A stretch of 64,000 bases of DNA, from positions 74 to 64,073 of the forward strand of contig JABDCR010000001.1 of assembly GCA_013288015.1 (NCBI GenBank), read 5' to 3'. Under the pieces are notes generated by a model, which saw only the letters and a list, made by a program, of their open reading frames with translations, searched no databases and was not told the origin of the DNA. Position 1 is the stretch's first letter, and the number at the start of each line of letters is the position of its first letter. Shown piece after piece: positions 29,162-39,061 of the stretch. This DNA is from Bacteroidota bacterium. GTDB lineage: Bacteria; Bacteroidota; Bacteroidia; B-17B0; Aurantibacillaceae. The position numbers and the translations under genes were made by a program.

Positions 29162-31732
29162 TTATCTTGAAATTATCAAACGTTGATTATAAAAAGTATC
29201 TCCGTCTGATGTTCTGATGATATATATGCCTTCATCAAAGTTTAAAAAATCGACCTCTTGGATACTTTTCCCCTCATTCAACTCGATATTGGATGACCAT
29301 ACACTTTTACCATACACATCAAATATTTCAACTAATACATTAGACACGCTAAAATTATGCAAGCTTATAGTAAACTTACCGGTTGATGGATTAGGATATA
29401 CATTAAACTTAGGAAAATTGGCAGTATTATTTACAAAGGTTTGTGCAAGCACTCCTCCGGTTCCATTTCTATCAAAACCGTCAAGTTTATAATAATTCAC
29501 TTTATTTATCAGTGGATGGTCATCGTAAATAACATACTCTGTTTTAGCACTTGAATTTCCTTTAGCTTTTACTGTACCAATCGGTATATAATTTACACCA
29601 TCATCACTTCTTTCAACAACATACTTATCCGAATTTTCTTCTTCTGCAGTTGCCCACTCAAGCTTTGTTTTTCCTTCCTCATTGGTACCCGTAAAATATA
29701 AAAGTTTAACGGGCAAAACGCATAAAGGCACCATAGTAGCTTGCAATGTGTAAGGACAATTAGCACCAGAGTATCCGTCAACTTCAAAGAAATAGCATGT
29801 ACCGGCAGTAGCCGCAAAAGAAAATGAAACCGAAGTAGCTATACTTTCTAAACAATATCCACCATAAATTTTTGTTAGGTTGGCTGCACTTCCGGTAAAT
29901 GCGCTTAACTGCAAGGCTGCTGTACCACCATTAGGGACTAAACAACTTGCACTGCTTACACTAAATGTAATAGTAACTGTGCAATTTGAAACAACACAGA
30001 ATTCGTACCAACTATCATTTTCAATAGAATATCCTATATCACCACCATTTTTATCAGCGTCATATTGGTTACCCGCACCGCCATTATTTCCATAACAACC
30101 GTTACCCGCTACCCCGGCGGTTCCGCAACTTGTAACGGCGGCATTATTAGTACATGCTGTAACTGTATTATTATCCACATCATTTTGCAAACCGTTACCC
30201 AGTGCATTACCACAGTTAGTTGCACCTACAGTCGTTCCATTAAAAATTGATCCGCAAGAAGTGATAAGTAATGGATTTGTAATATCATCATTTGAAATAT
30301 TTGCAACAGTTAATGTGTAGGTTCCTGATGTTCCGCCTGGGTAATTATCTACCATAATATAGGCCGTTTGGTTTGCGGCTAAATTACAAACACCACCATA
30401 GGTGTAATTTGACGAATACAAACTAAATGGTGAGTATGCCATAGTATATGTTCCGGAAGATGTATAAACTGTAGCATGATTGGCATCTTTAATATTTGTT
30501 CCATCATCTCCTGCACAATTAGATAATGTTAACGCACCGCACGAACCTGTATAAACAGCAATTTCAGGGTCTGTCATAGTTCCGGGTACAATGCCACAAT
30601 AATAACTGCCTGCAACGGGTGCAGTAAAGCTATAATATTGATTTTTATTTGGTGTAAAACAATAAACAGAGCCATCGGCAGTAGCTGTTGAATTGTTTCC
30701 GGTAACAGTGCCCGAATAACTATCAATTGTTGCTCCAGAATTCATAGTTATAGCCGTTGCACCATTACAACAATCATTACTAATTGCGTTAAATGTAGTA
30801 GTTAAAGTATAAGTTCCTCCATAACCACTATTGGCTGCTCCATCACAAAAAACCATAAGATAATAATCTGTATTAGCTGATAAACAGGATGCTGAAACTG
30901 AAGGAGATGCTGAAACTATACTGTATTGATCCATACAATCTAATTCTGAAAATCCAGCACAGTTGCCCGAATATAAAGCTAGCGCAGCATAATTAATTGT
31001 ACCCGAAGCTAAACTTATGGTAAGGTTACCTCCGGTTGCGCCTGTAGTATATTTATACCAAACAGTATATCCATATTTTGCCGTATTGCTTTGGCAACTA
31101 ACCGTGTGGTCGGTAGCAGGAGTATAAGTAGCACAATCATTGGCCCCTATCGTTGTACCTGCTGCTAATGAAGCTGCATTTGCACAAGCATCGCTTCCGC
31201 TTGGTGTATATGTAGTGTTTAATGTAAAAGTACCTGCATGGCTACCATCTGTCCAAACCATTAGGTAATAGTTTGTATTGGGAGCTAAGCAAGTTGCTGT
31301 AAAAGTAGGAGTTCCGGCACCTGTATTAGGGTCGCTGCAAGCTATTGGAGCAGGATTGGTTGAAAACGAACTACAGCTACCCGGAAACGAATACAAGGTT
31401 AAAGCACCGTAGGTCATGCCTCCAAAAGTTAAGCTAGCAGCAAGGTTACCTCCTTGAGCATCAGTAGTTAGTATATACCAACCTACACACTTAATGCTTC
31501 CAACTCCTGATCCACAAGGGCGTGTTGTTGGCTCACCGGCATTAACTATAAACCCTGTATTATTTCCTGCTGTAGTATATGTGCCTGCTGTTAAAGTTAT
31601 AGTAGGTGCACTTCCACACGCATCATTTTGAGAAAATGCTTTAAAACTAAGAAATATAAAACTTAAGATTATTAAAGGCAGTAACTTCTTCCCACTAATA
31701 TTTGATACCTTATGATGAAACACAGCTTCCAT
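29162..31732 (-). CDS. Large secreted repeat protein with C-terminal T9SS type A-like sorting domain
   Basis: Repeated ~150-aa Cys/Gly/Thr-rich modules (NDAC...ALxLYSG.C...YYLMV..DG). C-terminal FNVYPNPSTGKFTISL...EIFDVYGKSVW...GIYIIRTSDGDTFYNQRLIISR. Confidence 0.88.
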   Translation of the reverse strand: MEAVFHHKVSNISGKKLLPLIILSFIFLSFKAFSQNDACGSAPTITLTAGTYTTAGNNTGFIVNAGEPTTRPCGSGVGSIKCVGWYILTTDAQGGNLAASLTFGGMTYGALTLYSFPGSCSSFSTNPAPIACSDPNTGAGTPTFTATCLAPNTNYYLMVWTDGSHAGTFTLNTTYTPSGSDACANAASLAAGTTIGANDCATYTPATDHTVSCQSNTAKYGYTVWYKYTTGATGGNLTISLASGTINYAALALYSGNCAGFSELDCMDQYSIVSASPSVSASCLSANTDYYLMVFCDGAANSGYGGTYTLTTTFNAISNDCCNGATAITMNSGATIDSYSGTVTGNNSTATADGSVYCFTPNKNQYYSFTAPVAGSYYCGIVPGTMTDPEIAVYTGSCGALTLSNCAGDDGTNIKDANHATVYTSSGTYTMAYSPFSLYSSNYTYGGVCNLAANQTAYIMVDNYPGGTSGTYTLTVANISNDDITNPLLITSCGSIFNGTTVGATNCGNALGNGLQNDVDNNTVTACTNNAAVTSCGTAGVAGNGCYGNNGGAGNQYDADKNGGDIGYSIENDSWYEFCVVSNCTVTITFSVSSASCLVPNGGTAALQLSAFTGSAANLTKIYGGYCLESIATSVSFSFAATAGTCYFFEVDGYSGANCPYTLQATMVPLCVLPVKLLYFTGTNEEGKTKLEWATAEEENSDKYVVERSDDGVNYIPIGTVKAKGNSSAKTEYVIYDDHPLINKVNYYKLDGFDRNGTGGVLAQTFVNNTANFPKFNVYPNPSTGKFTISLHNFSVSNVLVEIFDVYGKSVWSSNIELNEGKSIQEVDFLNFDEGIYIIRTSDGDTFYNQRLIISR

Positions 31733-31889
31733 GATTTTAAAAATTAATTTAAAAAAACTTTAGGCGGTTGAGGATTTTACTTCCTTCTAAGGTGTTCACC
31801 TACTCTAATCAATTTGCAATGTACATGCTAAAAATGGCAACAGCAAATTTTTTAGACAGAATATAATGTTAAATAATCGTATTAAATTT

Positions 31890-31897
31890 TACCTTTG
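31890..31897 (+). promoter_or_regulatory. Candidate -7 element TACCTTTG of prfB
   Basis: Exact TAnnTTTG, ending 4 nt before the prfB ATG at 31902. Confidence 0.55.
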
Positions 31898-31901
31898 CAT
31901 T

Positions 31902-32994
31902 ATGTTTACATCAGACCAGTTGAAGGATCTTCTGGAGCGCACACAGGCGTTGAGGAGGCATCTTTGACATCGACAACAAGCTTCACGAAATAATACAGGA
32001 AGAAGAAAAAACACTTGCACCTGATTTTTGGAACGACTCGAAAAAAGCTGAGCAGCTTTTGCGCACCATTAAATTAAAAAAAGATTGGACAACTGCTTAC
32101 GCCCAGCTTACAAGCTTGGTTGATGATGTAAATACATTATACGAGTTTCATAAAGCAGGTGAAGCCAGTGCAGAAGAAACTGAAGAGCAATTTAAAATTG
32201 CCTACAAAAAATTAGAAAGTTTAGAGTTTAAAAACATGCTTAGCGGCACAGAGGATGTGCTTAATTGTGTGATAGAAATAAATGCAGGAGCAGGTGGTAC
32301 CGAAAGCTGCGATTGGGCAAGTATGCTAATGCGCATGTATATTATGTGGGCAGAGAAAAATGGATTTAAAGTTTCTGAAAACGACCATCAGGATGGTGAT
32401 GCTGCAGGCATTAAATCAGTATCCTTACAAATAGAAGGCAGTTATGCCTATGGTTATTTAAAAGGTGAAAACGGGGTACATCGCTTGGTTCGTATATCTC
32501 CATTTGATGCAAATGCAAAACGCCACACTTCTTTTGCATCGGTTTATGTATATCCTATTGTTGATGATACTATTGAAATAAATATTCCTCCTGCAGATAT
32601 AGAAATCAGTACAGCCCGTTCCGGTGGTGCCGGTGGACAAAACGTAAATAAAGTAGAAACCAAAGTGCTTATAAAACATTTACGTACGGGTATACAGGTA
32701 ATGTGCCAAATAGAGCGTTCACAGCTTGGTAATAGAGAGCGCGCCATGCAAATGCTTCGTTCTCAATTATATGAAATTGAAATGCGCAAGCGAAATGAGG
32801 CAAAACAAGCGGTTGAAGCCGGAAAGAAAAAAATTGAGTGGGGCAGCCAGATACGCAATTATGTTTTTCATCCTTACAAATTAGTGAAAGATTTACGTAC
32901 CGATTATGAAACAAGTGATGTGCAGGGGGTTATGGATGGCGATTTAGATGAATTTATTAAAGAATATTTAATGGAGTACGGCGAAAAGTCGTAA
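31902..32994 (+). CDS. prfB: Peptide chain release factor 2 with programmed +1 frameshift (join 31902..31964, 31966..32994)
   Basis: ATG TTT ACA TCA GAC CAG TTG ... AGG AGG CAT CTT TGA C. Dropping T31965 joins [21 protein letters not shown] to [36 protein letters not shown], in frame with 32059-32994. GGQ motif [16 protein letters not shown]. Confidence 0.96.
31953..31967 (+). promoter_or_regulatory. prfB recoding signal: AGGAGG - 3 nt - CTT TGA (C)
   Basis: SD-like AGGAGG (31953-31958), slippery CTT (31962-31964), in-frame TGA (31965-31967). Confidence 0.93.
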
Positions 32995-33032
32995 CTTAAT
33001 AACGTAAATTTGAAAAAAAAGAGATTGAGCTT

Positions 33033-34019
33033 ATGTTAATGCAACCTATCATAGATAAAGTAAGTCGCAAATTCATAAAAAATGAATTAACACCTGAACG
33101 ATTTGTGCGCAAAACAAATAATGGTAATAATGAAATTTATGTAATTACGCATCACAATTCGCCTTATACTATGATGGAAATTGGTCGTTTGCGCGAATTA
33201 ACTTTTCGTTACGCAGGTGGTGGCACAGGCAAAAGCTTGGATATAGATGAGTATGATGTTTCATCACATCCGTACAAACAACTACTGGTTTGGAACCCGG
33301 AACATAAAGAAATTGTGGGTGCTTATCGTTATATAAAATGCAAAGATGCAGGTTATAAAAACGGACAGATAGATTTGGCAACTACTGAGTTGTTTAAATT
33401 TTCGCCTGTTTTTTATAAAAATTATTTAGACAAAACAATAGAATTAGGCCGTTCATTTGTTCAACCAAGCTATCAGCCTGGCGAACAATTTAGAAAAGGA
33501 CTATTTTCTTTAGATAATTTATGGGATGGTTTGGGTGCTATTATAGTTGATAACCCCGATTGCAATTATTTTTTTGGTAAAGTAACCATGTACACCCACT
33601 TTAATAAAGAAGCGCGTGATATGATACTTGCCTTTATGAAACACTATTTTCCCGATAAAGAAAATATGGTAAAGCCCATTCGCTCAGTAAGAGGTAAAAC
33701 AAGAGTGGGTGCTTTTGTGAAAAGAGTGGTTTATCCTACTAAAAGAAGCGCAAGAGTAGCTACTTTTGTGAAGAGTTTAGAAGGTTTATCGTATAAAGAT
33801 GGCCACATGATTTTAAATAAAGAAGTGCGTGAGTTAGGAGAAAATATCCCACCATTGGTAAATGCTTACATGAATTTATCGCCTACCATGAAAACCTTTG
33901 GAACTGCTATTAATAAAGAATTTGGAGGCGTAGAAGAAACCGGTATTATGGTTTGCATAAACGACATTTACGAATCTAAAAAACAACGCCACATCGATTC
34001 TTATAAAAAAGAATTGTAA
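33033..34019 (+). CDS. GNAT-like N-acyltransferase (hemolysin/OlsB/GlsB-like)
   Basis: MMEIGRLRELTFRYAGGGTGKSLDIDEYDVSSHPYKQLLVWNPEHKEIVGAYRYI...IELGRSFVQPSYQ. Confidence 0.72.
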   Translation: MLMQPIIDKVSRKFIKNELTPERFVRKTNNGNNEIYVITHHNSPYTMMEIGRLRELTFRYAGGGTGKSLDIDEYDVSSHPYKQLLVWNPEHKEIVGAYRYIKCKDAGYKNGQIDLATTELFKFSPVFYKNYLDKTIELGRSFVQPSYQPGEQFRKGLFSLDNLWDGLGAIIVDNPDCNYFFGKVTMYTHFNKEARDMILAFMKHYFPDKENMVKPIRSVRGKTRVGAFVKRVVYPTKRSARVATFVKSLEGLSYKDGHMILNKEVRELGENIPPLVNAYMNLSPTMKTFGTAINKEFGGVEETGIMVCINDIYESKKQRHIDSYKKEL

Positions 34020-34025
34020 AAAAAC

Positions 34026-34652
34026 ATGCAAATAACCACAGCAGATTTTGCTATTAGTAGTACCGACGTAAATAAATGTCCGAAAACACATTTTCCTGAA
34101 TTTGCTTTTATAGGCAGAAGTAATGTGGGTAAATCATCGGTTATAAACATGATTTGCAATAAAAAAGTAGCGCATACATCAGGCAAACCGGGCAAGACCA
34201 GACTTATCAATCACTTTTTGGTTAACAACGCGTGGTATGTGGTAGATTTACCGGGCTATGGTTATGCCAGTGTTTCTAAAACAGACAGGGTAGAGTTTGA
34301 AAAATTTATTTCGTTTTATATTTTAGAACGTAAAAATTTAGTTTGTCTTTTTGTATTAATTGATGTGCGTTTGCCGCTACAAGCCATTGATGCTCAGTTT
34401 ATGCAGTGGCTGGCAGAAAATGAAATTCCATTTTGTATTATTTTTACTAAAATGGATAAGCTTTCAAAATCCGAGCTTCAAAAAAACTTGGCAGCGTTTA
34501 AAAAAGAAATGCTACTAACCTGGGAAGATATGCCGGATTGTATTATTTCATCGGCCGAAAAAAAAATTGGTAAAGAAGATATTTTAGATTTTATACAAGA
34601 AAACATACTGTTATATAACAAGCATTTGCAAAACGTAAAGAATGAAAACTAA
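34026..34652 (+). CDS. engB: Ribosome biogenesis GTP-binding protein EngB/YsxC
   Basis: FAFIGRSNVGKSSVINMICNKKVAHTSGKPGKTRLINHFLVNNAWYVVDLPGYGYA. Confidence 0.96.
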   Translation: MQITTADFAISSTDVNKCPKTHFPEFAFIGRSNVGKSSVINMICNKKVAHTSGKPGKTRLINHFLVNNAWYVVDLPGYGYASVSKTDRVEFEKFISFYILERKNLVCLFVLIDVRLPLQAIDAQFMQWLAENEIPFCIIFTKMDKLSKSELQKNLAAFKKEMLLTWEDMPDCIISSAEKKIGKEDILDFIQENILLYNKHLQNVKNEN

Positions 34653-35955
34653 ATCGCTGAAAAAAAATAAAGTAAATGTAGTAACCCTTGGTTGCAGTAA
34701 AAACATTGTAGATAGCGAGGTTTTAATGGGGCAATTACGTGCCAATAAATTTGATGTTGAACATGAGGGAGAAGATAACGACCACCAAATTGTAATTATA
34801 AACACCTGTGGTTTTGTTGATAATGCCAAGCAAGAAAGCATTGATACCATTTTACAATATGTGGATGCTAAAAAAGCAGGACATGTAGAAAAAGTATATG
34901 TTACAGGTTGTTTAAGCGAACGTTATAAAAGCGATTTAGAAAAAGAAATACCCGATGTTGATGCTTATTTTGGTACCAGAGATTTACCTAAACTTTTAAA
35001 AACATTAAAGGCCGATTATAAGCATGAATTAGTGGGCGAGCGTTTATTAACTACACCATCGCACTATGCTTATTTAAAAATTTCGGAAGGTTGTGATAGA
35101 CCATGCTCTTTTTGCGCCATTCCACTTATGCGTGGCGGGCACATATCAGTGCCCATTGAAGACTTAGTAAAACGTGCTGAAACCTTGGCTGCTAAAGGCA
35201 CTAAAGAGTTGTTGTTAATTGCACAAGATCTTACATATTATGGTTTAGATATTTATAAAAAACGTGAGCTGGCTAATTTATTAGATAAACTAAGTGATGT
35301 TGAGGGAATTGAGTGGATGCGTTTGCACTATGCTTTCCCCAGTGGGTTTCCGATGGAGGTGTTTGATGTAATGAATCGCAAAAAAAATATTTGCAATTAT
35401 TTAGATATGCCTTTGCAACACATTAGCGATAATATGCTAAAAAGCATGCGCCGTGGCATTACTAAACAAAAAACCATTGACATTGTAAACCAAATTAGAG
35501 ATAAAGTACCGGGCATTGCGCTACGCACCACACTAATTGCAGGTTACCCGGGCGAAACCGAAAAAGACCATGAAGAAATGTTAGAATGGGTTAGCAATAC
35601 TCGTTTTGACAGGTTGGGAATTTTCACTTATTCGCACGAAGAAAATACACATGCTCATTTATTGAAGGATGATGTAAGCGCTAAAGTAAAAAAACAACGA
35701 GCCGATGCAGTAATGAAAGTTCAGCAAGAAATTTCGTTTGAGTTGAACCAAGAAAAAATAAACCAAACCTTTAAAACTATTATTGATAGAAAAGAGGGCG
35801 AGTATTTTATTGGCCGTACCGAATTTGATAGTGCCGATGTAGATAACGAGGTACTTATAAAAGCTGATAGCGAAACTTATTTATCTCCGGGTAGTTTTGT
35901 AAATGTAAAAATTACCGAAGCCACCGATTTTGATTTGTACGGAAAACTGGTTTAA
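34642..35955 (+). CDS. rimO: Ribosomal protein S12 methylthiotransferase RimO
   Basis: NVVTLGCSKNIVDSEVLMGQL, ISEGCDRPCSFCAIPLMRGGHISVPIEDL, C-terminal TRAM-like domain. Confidence 0.96.
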   Translation: MKTKSLKKNKVNVVTLGCSKNIVDSEVLMGQLRANKFDVEHEGEDNDHQIVIINTCGFVDNAKQESIDTILQYVDAKKAGHVEKVYVTGCLSERYKSDLEKEIPDVDAYFGTRDLPKLLKTLKADYKHELVGERLLTTPSHYAYLKISEGCDRPCSFCAIPLMRGGHISVPIEDLVKRAETLAAKGTKELLLIAQDLTYYGLDIYKKRELANLLDKLSDVEGIEWMRLHYAFPSGFPMEVFDVMNRKKNICNYLDMPLQHISDNMLKSMRRGITKQKTIDIVNQIRDKVPGIALRTTLIAGYPGETEKDHEEMLEWVSNTRFDRLGIFTYSHEENTHAHLLKDDVSAKVKKQRADAVMKVQQEISFELNQEKINQTFKTIIDRKEGEYFIGRTEFDSADVDNEVLIKADSETYLSPGSFVNVKITEATDFDLYGKLV

Positions 35956-36001
35956 TTTTCTAATAAATACATTCCTTATAGAACGTAAGACACTAAGGAT
36001 A

Positions 36002-36850
36002 TTACTTCATTTTACTTTTAGTTTGCGCAATAAACTGTTCCCCAAGTTTAAAACCATAGTGGTAATCTTCAATAATTAATTCTTTAGAGTCAGAGTACGT
36101 ACCAGCTTTTAAGTTTATTTCTGGTACTATTTGCTTTATAACTACTTCCTTGGGAGGGTTTTGTATAAAATCTACTGCTTGGTTATAGTTTAAGTGGTTT
36201 TGAGTAAAAGCAGTTTTTAACCCAATATCATTTCTGTAGTAAATTTCACCTATTAAATCTAACCACGATTTACTTAATTTGGCTGTTGCAGGCATTGTTC
36301 TTATAATAGTTATATCATTTGCCCCTTGTTCAACCGCCCATTTTACCGGAATAGGATCACTCCATGCACCATCCATATATTCAACTCCACCTAAAATATG
36401 TTTTCCTTTTGTTAAAAATGGAAATGAACAAGAGGCAATTATAGCATCTTGCCAATCATTAATACTGGGATGATAATAGGTTGGCTTTCCAGTTTTTCTG
36501 TTAGTCATAACAATAGCTAATTGCTTACCAAATAAATTACTTTCGGCTGTTTTAAAATCAAAGGGCATAAAAGTATTAGACACTTCATAAAATATATCAA
36601 TATCAACAATAGCTTGAGAGTTTAATACTCTTGCATAATCTAAATACTTTTTATTGGCCGATAAATATTTAATACACTCAAAGCAATAATTAGGTTGCTG
36701 AGCAATAAAATAAGATGTGGCTATAGCACCACCTGATACACCGATATACAAATTAAACGGATTGTATTTATTTTTTTGAAAAGCATCTAATATACCTGTA
36801 CTAAATGCAGTTCTAAAACCACCTCCTTGTATAATAAGGGCCTTCTTCAT
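36002..36850 (-). CDS. Patatin-like phospholipase family protein
   Basis: ALIIQGGGFRTAFSTGIL, GVSGGAIA (GxSxG), YMDGAWSDPIPV (DGA). Confidence 0.9.
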   Translation of the reverse strand: MKKALIIQGGGFRTAFSTGILDAFQKNKYNPFNLYIGVSGGAIATSYFIAQQPNYCFECIKYLSANKKYLDYARVLNSQAIVDIDIFYEVSNTFMPFDFKTAESNLFGKQLAIVMTNRKTGKPTYYHPSINDWQDAIIASCSFPFLTKGKHILGGVEYMDGAWSDPIPVKWAVEQGANDITIIRTMPATAKLSKSWLDLIGEIYYRNDIGLKTAFTQNHLNYNQAVDFIQNPPKEVVIKQIVPEINLKAGTYSDSKELIIEDYHYGFKLGEQFIAQTKSKMK

Positions 36851-36935
36851 TGTTATACAAAATTACAAATCATCTAGTATTTAAAAACAAATTCAATAAA
36901 ATAGCACAATACTATCACACAGCAAAAGTGTATGT

Positions 36936-36963
36936 AAAAAAAAAGCCCCTAATTAAAGGGGCT
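36936..36963 (-). terminator. Intrinsic terminator downstream of tRNA-Arg
   Basis: AGCCCCT-AATTAA-AGGGGCT with an A-run on the + strand 5' side (U-run on the transcribed minus strand). Confidence 0.88.
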
Positions 36964-36979
36964 TGTAAAGCAGCAAAAG

Positions 36980-37053
36980 TGATCCCGTTTGGATTCGAAC
37001 CAAAGACCCACAGCTTAGAAGGCTGTTGCTCTATCCAACTGAGCTACGGGACC
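36980..37053 (-). tRNA. tRNA-Arg(TCT)
   Basis: Minus strand GGTCCCGTAGCTCAGTTGGATAGAGCAACAGCCTTCTAAGCTGTGGGTCTTTGGTTCGAATCCAAACGGGATCA. All four stems fold, anticodon loop CTTCTAA, CCA not encoded. Confidence 0.95.
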
Positions 37054-37064
37054 ATCAAATACTA

Positions 37065-38384
37065 TTAGTATCTGTAAAGTTCCGGTTTAAATGGCCCTTC
37101 AACTTTAACACCAATATAATCAGCTTGGTCTTTAGTTAACGTATCTAATTCAACACCAATTTTACCAAGGTGTAAACGAGCTACTTTTTCATCTAAAATT
37201 TTAGGCAGTGTATAAACTTTTTTCTCATAAGCACCTGTGTTAGTCCATAACTCTAATTGAGCTAATGTTTGGTTAGTAAATGAGTTACTCATTACAAAGC
37301 TTGGGTGCCCTGTTGCACAACCTAAGTTAACTAAACGACCTTCTGCTAATACAATAATGTCTTTACCATTAACTGTATATTTATCAACCTGCGGTTTAAT
37401 TTCAATTTTAGTTTTGCCATGGGTTTTGTTTAACCAAGCCATGTCAATTTCAGTATCAAAATGCCCAATGTTACAAACAATAGCATTGTGTTTCAGCATT
37501 TCGAAATGACGACCAACAACAATATCTTTATTACCGGTAGTAGTAACCACAATGTCAGCTAATTTAACTGCATTATCCATTTTCATTACTTGGTAACCAT
37601 CCATTGCAGCTTGTAGCGCACAAATTGGGTCAATTTCAGTAACAATAACACGTACACCTTGAGAAGATAACGATTGTGCTGAACCTTTACCAACATCGCC
37701 ATAACCTGCTACAACAGCCACTTTACCAGCCATCATAACATCAGTAGCACGGCGTATAGCATCAACTAACGACTCGCGGCAACCGTATTTATTATCAAAT
37801 TTAGATTTTGTAACCGAATCGTTTACGTTAATGGCCGGCAACAATAAAGTACCTGCTTTGTAACGCTCGTGCAAACGGTGTACACCTGTAGTAGTTTCTT
37901 CCGATAAACCTTTAATTCCGGCAGCTAATTCAGGGAATTTATCAAATACCATGTTGGTTAAATCACCACCATCATCTAAAATCATATTTAAAGGTTGACG
38001 TTTTTCACCAAACCATAGAGTTTGTTCAATACACCAGTCAAATTCTTCAGCAGTCATGCCTTTCCAAGCATAAACTTGAAAACCGGCAGCAGCAATAGCA
38101 GCAGCAGCATGGTCTTGAGTAGAAAAAATGTTACAAGAGCTCCAGGTAACTTCAGCACCAAGTGCAGCAAGGGTTTCAATTAAAACTGCTGTTTGGATAG
38201 TCATATGCAAACAACCTGCAATACGAGCACCTTTTAATGGTTTAGAAGCCCCGTATTCTTTACGAAGTGCCATTAAACCAGGCATTTCAACTTCAGCTAA
38301 GTTAATTTCTTTACGACCCCATTCGGCTAAGGATAAATCTTTTACTTTGTAAGGCAAGTATTTTTCTACCATTGTGTTTGACAT
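37065..38384 (-). CDS. ahcY: Adenosylhomocysteinase
   Basis: [63 protein letters not shown]-terminal KPELYRY. Confidence 0.97.
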   Translation of the reverse strand: MSNTMVEKYLPYKVKDLSLAEWGRKEINLAEVEMPGLMALRKEYGASKPLKGARIAGCLHMTIQTAVLIETLAALGAEVTWSSCNIFSTQDHAAAAIAAAGFQVYAWKGMTAEEFDWCIEQTLWFGEKRQPLNMILDDGGDLTNMVFDKFPELAAGIKGLSEETTTGVHRLHERYKAGTLLLPAINVNDSVTKSKFDNKYGCRESLVDAIRRATDVMMAGKVAVVAGYGDVGKGSAQSLSSQGVRVIVTEIDPICALQAAMDGYQVMKMDNAVKLADIVVTTTGNKDIVVGRHFEMLKHNAIVCNIGHFDTEIDMAWLNKTHGKTKIEIKPQVDKYTVNGKDIIVLAEGRLVNLGCATGHPSFVMSNSFTNQTLAQLELWTNTGAYEKKVYTLPKILDEKVARLHLGKIGVELDTLTKDQADYIGVKVEGPFKPELYRY

Positions 38385-38421
38385 GTTATATAAATTTAAA
38401 TTTGTTAAAAATTTTACGGTG

Positions 38422-38453
38422 CAAAGGTAGCTTTTAGCTTGCTAAAATACAAA
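38422..38453 (-). promoter_or_regulatory. Bacteroidota housekeeping promoter of ahcY
   Basis: Minus strand TTTG-N20-TACCTTTG, canonical -33/-7 geometry. Confidence 0.7.
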
Positions 38454-38454
38454 T

Positions 38455-39060
38455 ATGAAATTCGAAGAAAATATTCCAAAAATTGAGCTTTTCAGCGTTT
38501 CTGAGCAATTACGGCTTACTATACTTAATTTAAAAGAGTTTGCCGAACATCATAAATTAATTGATAAAAGAAGTATTGAGAAACAAGCCGCGCTTTATGT
38601 TGTAAGAACTATTTTGAAAGATGACCAAATTGAAGTTCTATATAAGGAAAGTGGAAAACCCTATTTGGCAAGTGATGTAAAAATTTCAATCTCACATTCA
38701 TACGACTGGTTAACTATGTTATTTTCTTTTAACAAAACTGAAATTGGTGTTGATATAGAGAAAGTACGTGATAAGATTTTAAACATTAAAGATAAGTTTT
38801 TATCGAAAAAAGAATTGCAGCATTTAAAAGATGCGCCACTTGAAAAATATACTATTTACTGGGGAGCTAAGGAGGCTATATATAAAGCTTTGGATATAAC
38901 AGGGCTGAATTTTTCGGAACAAATTTTTATTGAAGACTTTACTTATACACATACGGGTGGTATAATATGTGCAATAGTAAATTATTCAAATTCTGAAAAA
39001 AAACATACTTTGCATTACAAAGTTTTAGATAATTATATTTTAGTTTACACGGATAATTAG
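38455..39060 (+). CDS. 4'-phosphopantetheinyl transferase superfamily protein
   Basis: ISISHSYDWLTMLFSFNKTEIGVDIEKVRDKILNIKDKFLSKKEL...YWGAKEAIYKAL. Confidence 0.9.
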   Translation: MKFEENIPKIELFSVSEQLRLTILNLKEFAEHHKLIDKRSIEKQAALYVVRTILKDDQIEVLYKESGKPYLASDVKISISHSYDWLTMLFSFNKTEIGVDIEKVRDKILNIKDKFLSKKELQHLKDAPLEKYTIYWGAKEAIYKALDITGLNFSEQIFIEDFTYTHTGGIICAIVNYSNSEKKHTLHYKVLDNYILVYTDN

Positions 39061-39061
39061 G

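Noticed and set aside
32059-32994. prfB start at the ATT/ATG of the track ORF
   Set aside because: N-terminal RF2 residues are encoded upstream via the +1 frameshift from ATG 31902.
35960-36000. TCCTTA/TAAGGA inverted repeat between rimO and the patatin gene
   Set aside because: Only 6-bp arms with a 16-nt loop and no U-tract; too weak to call a terminator.
36850-37068. 72-aa ORF on + strand
   Set aside because: Overlaps the tRNA-Arg gene and its terminator; composition not protein-like.
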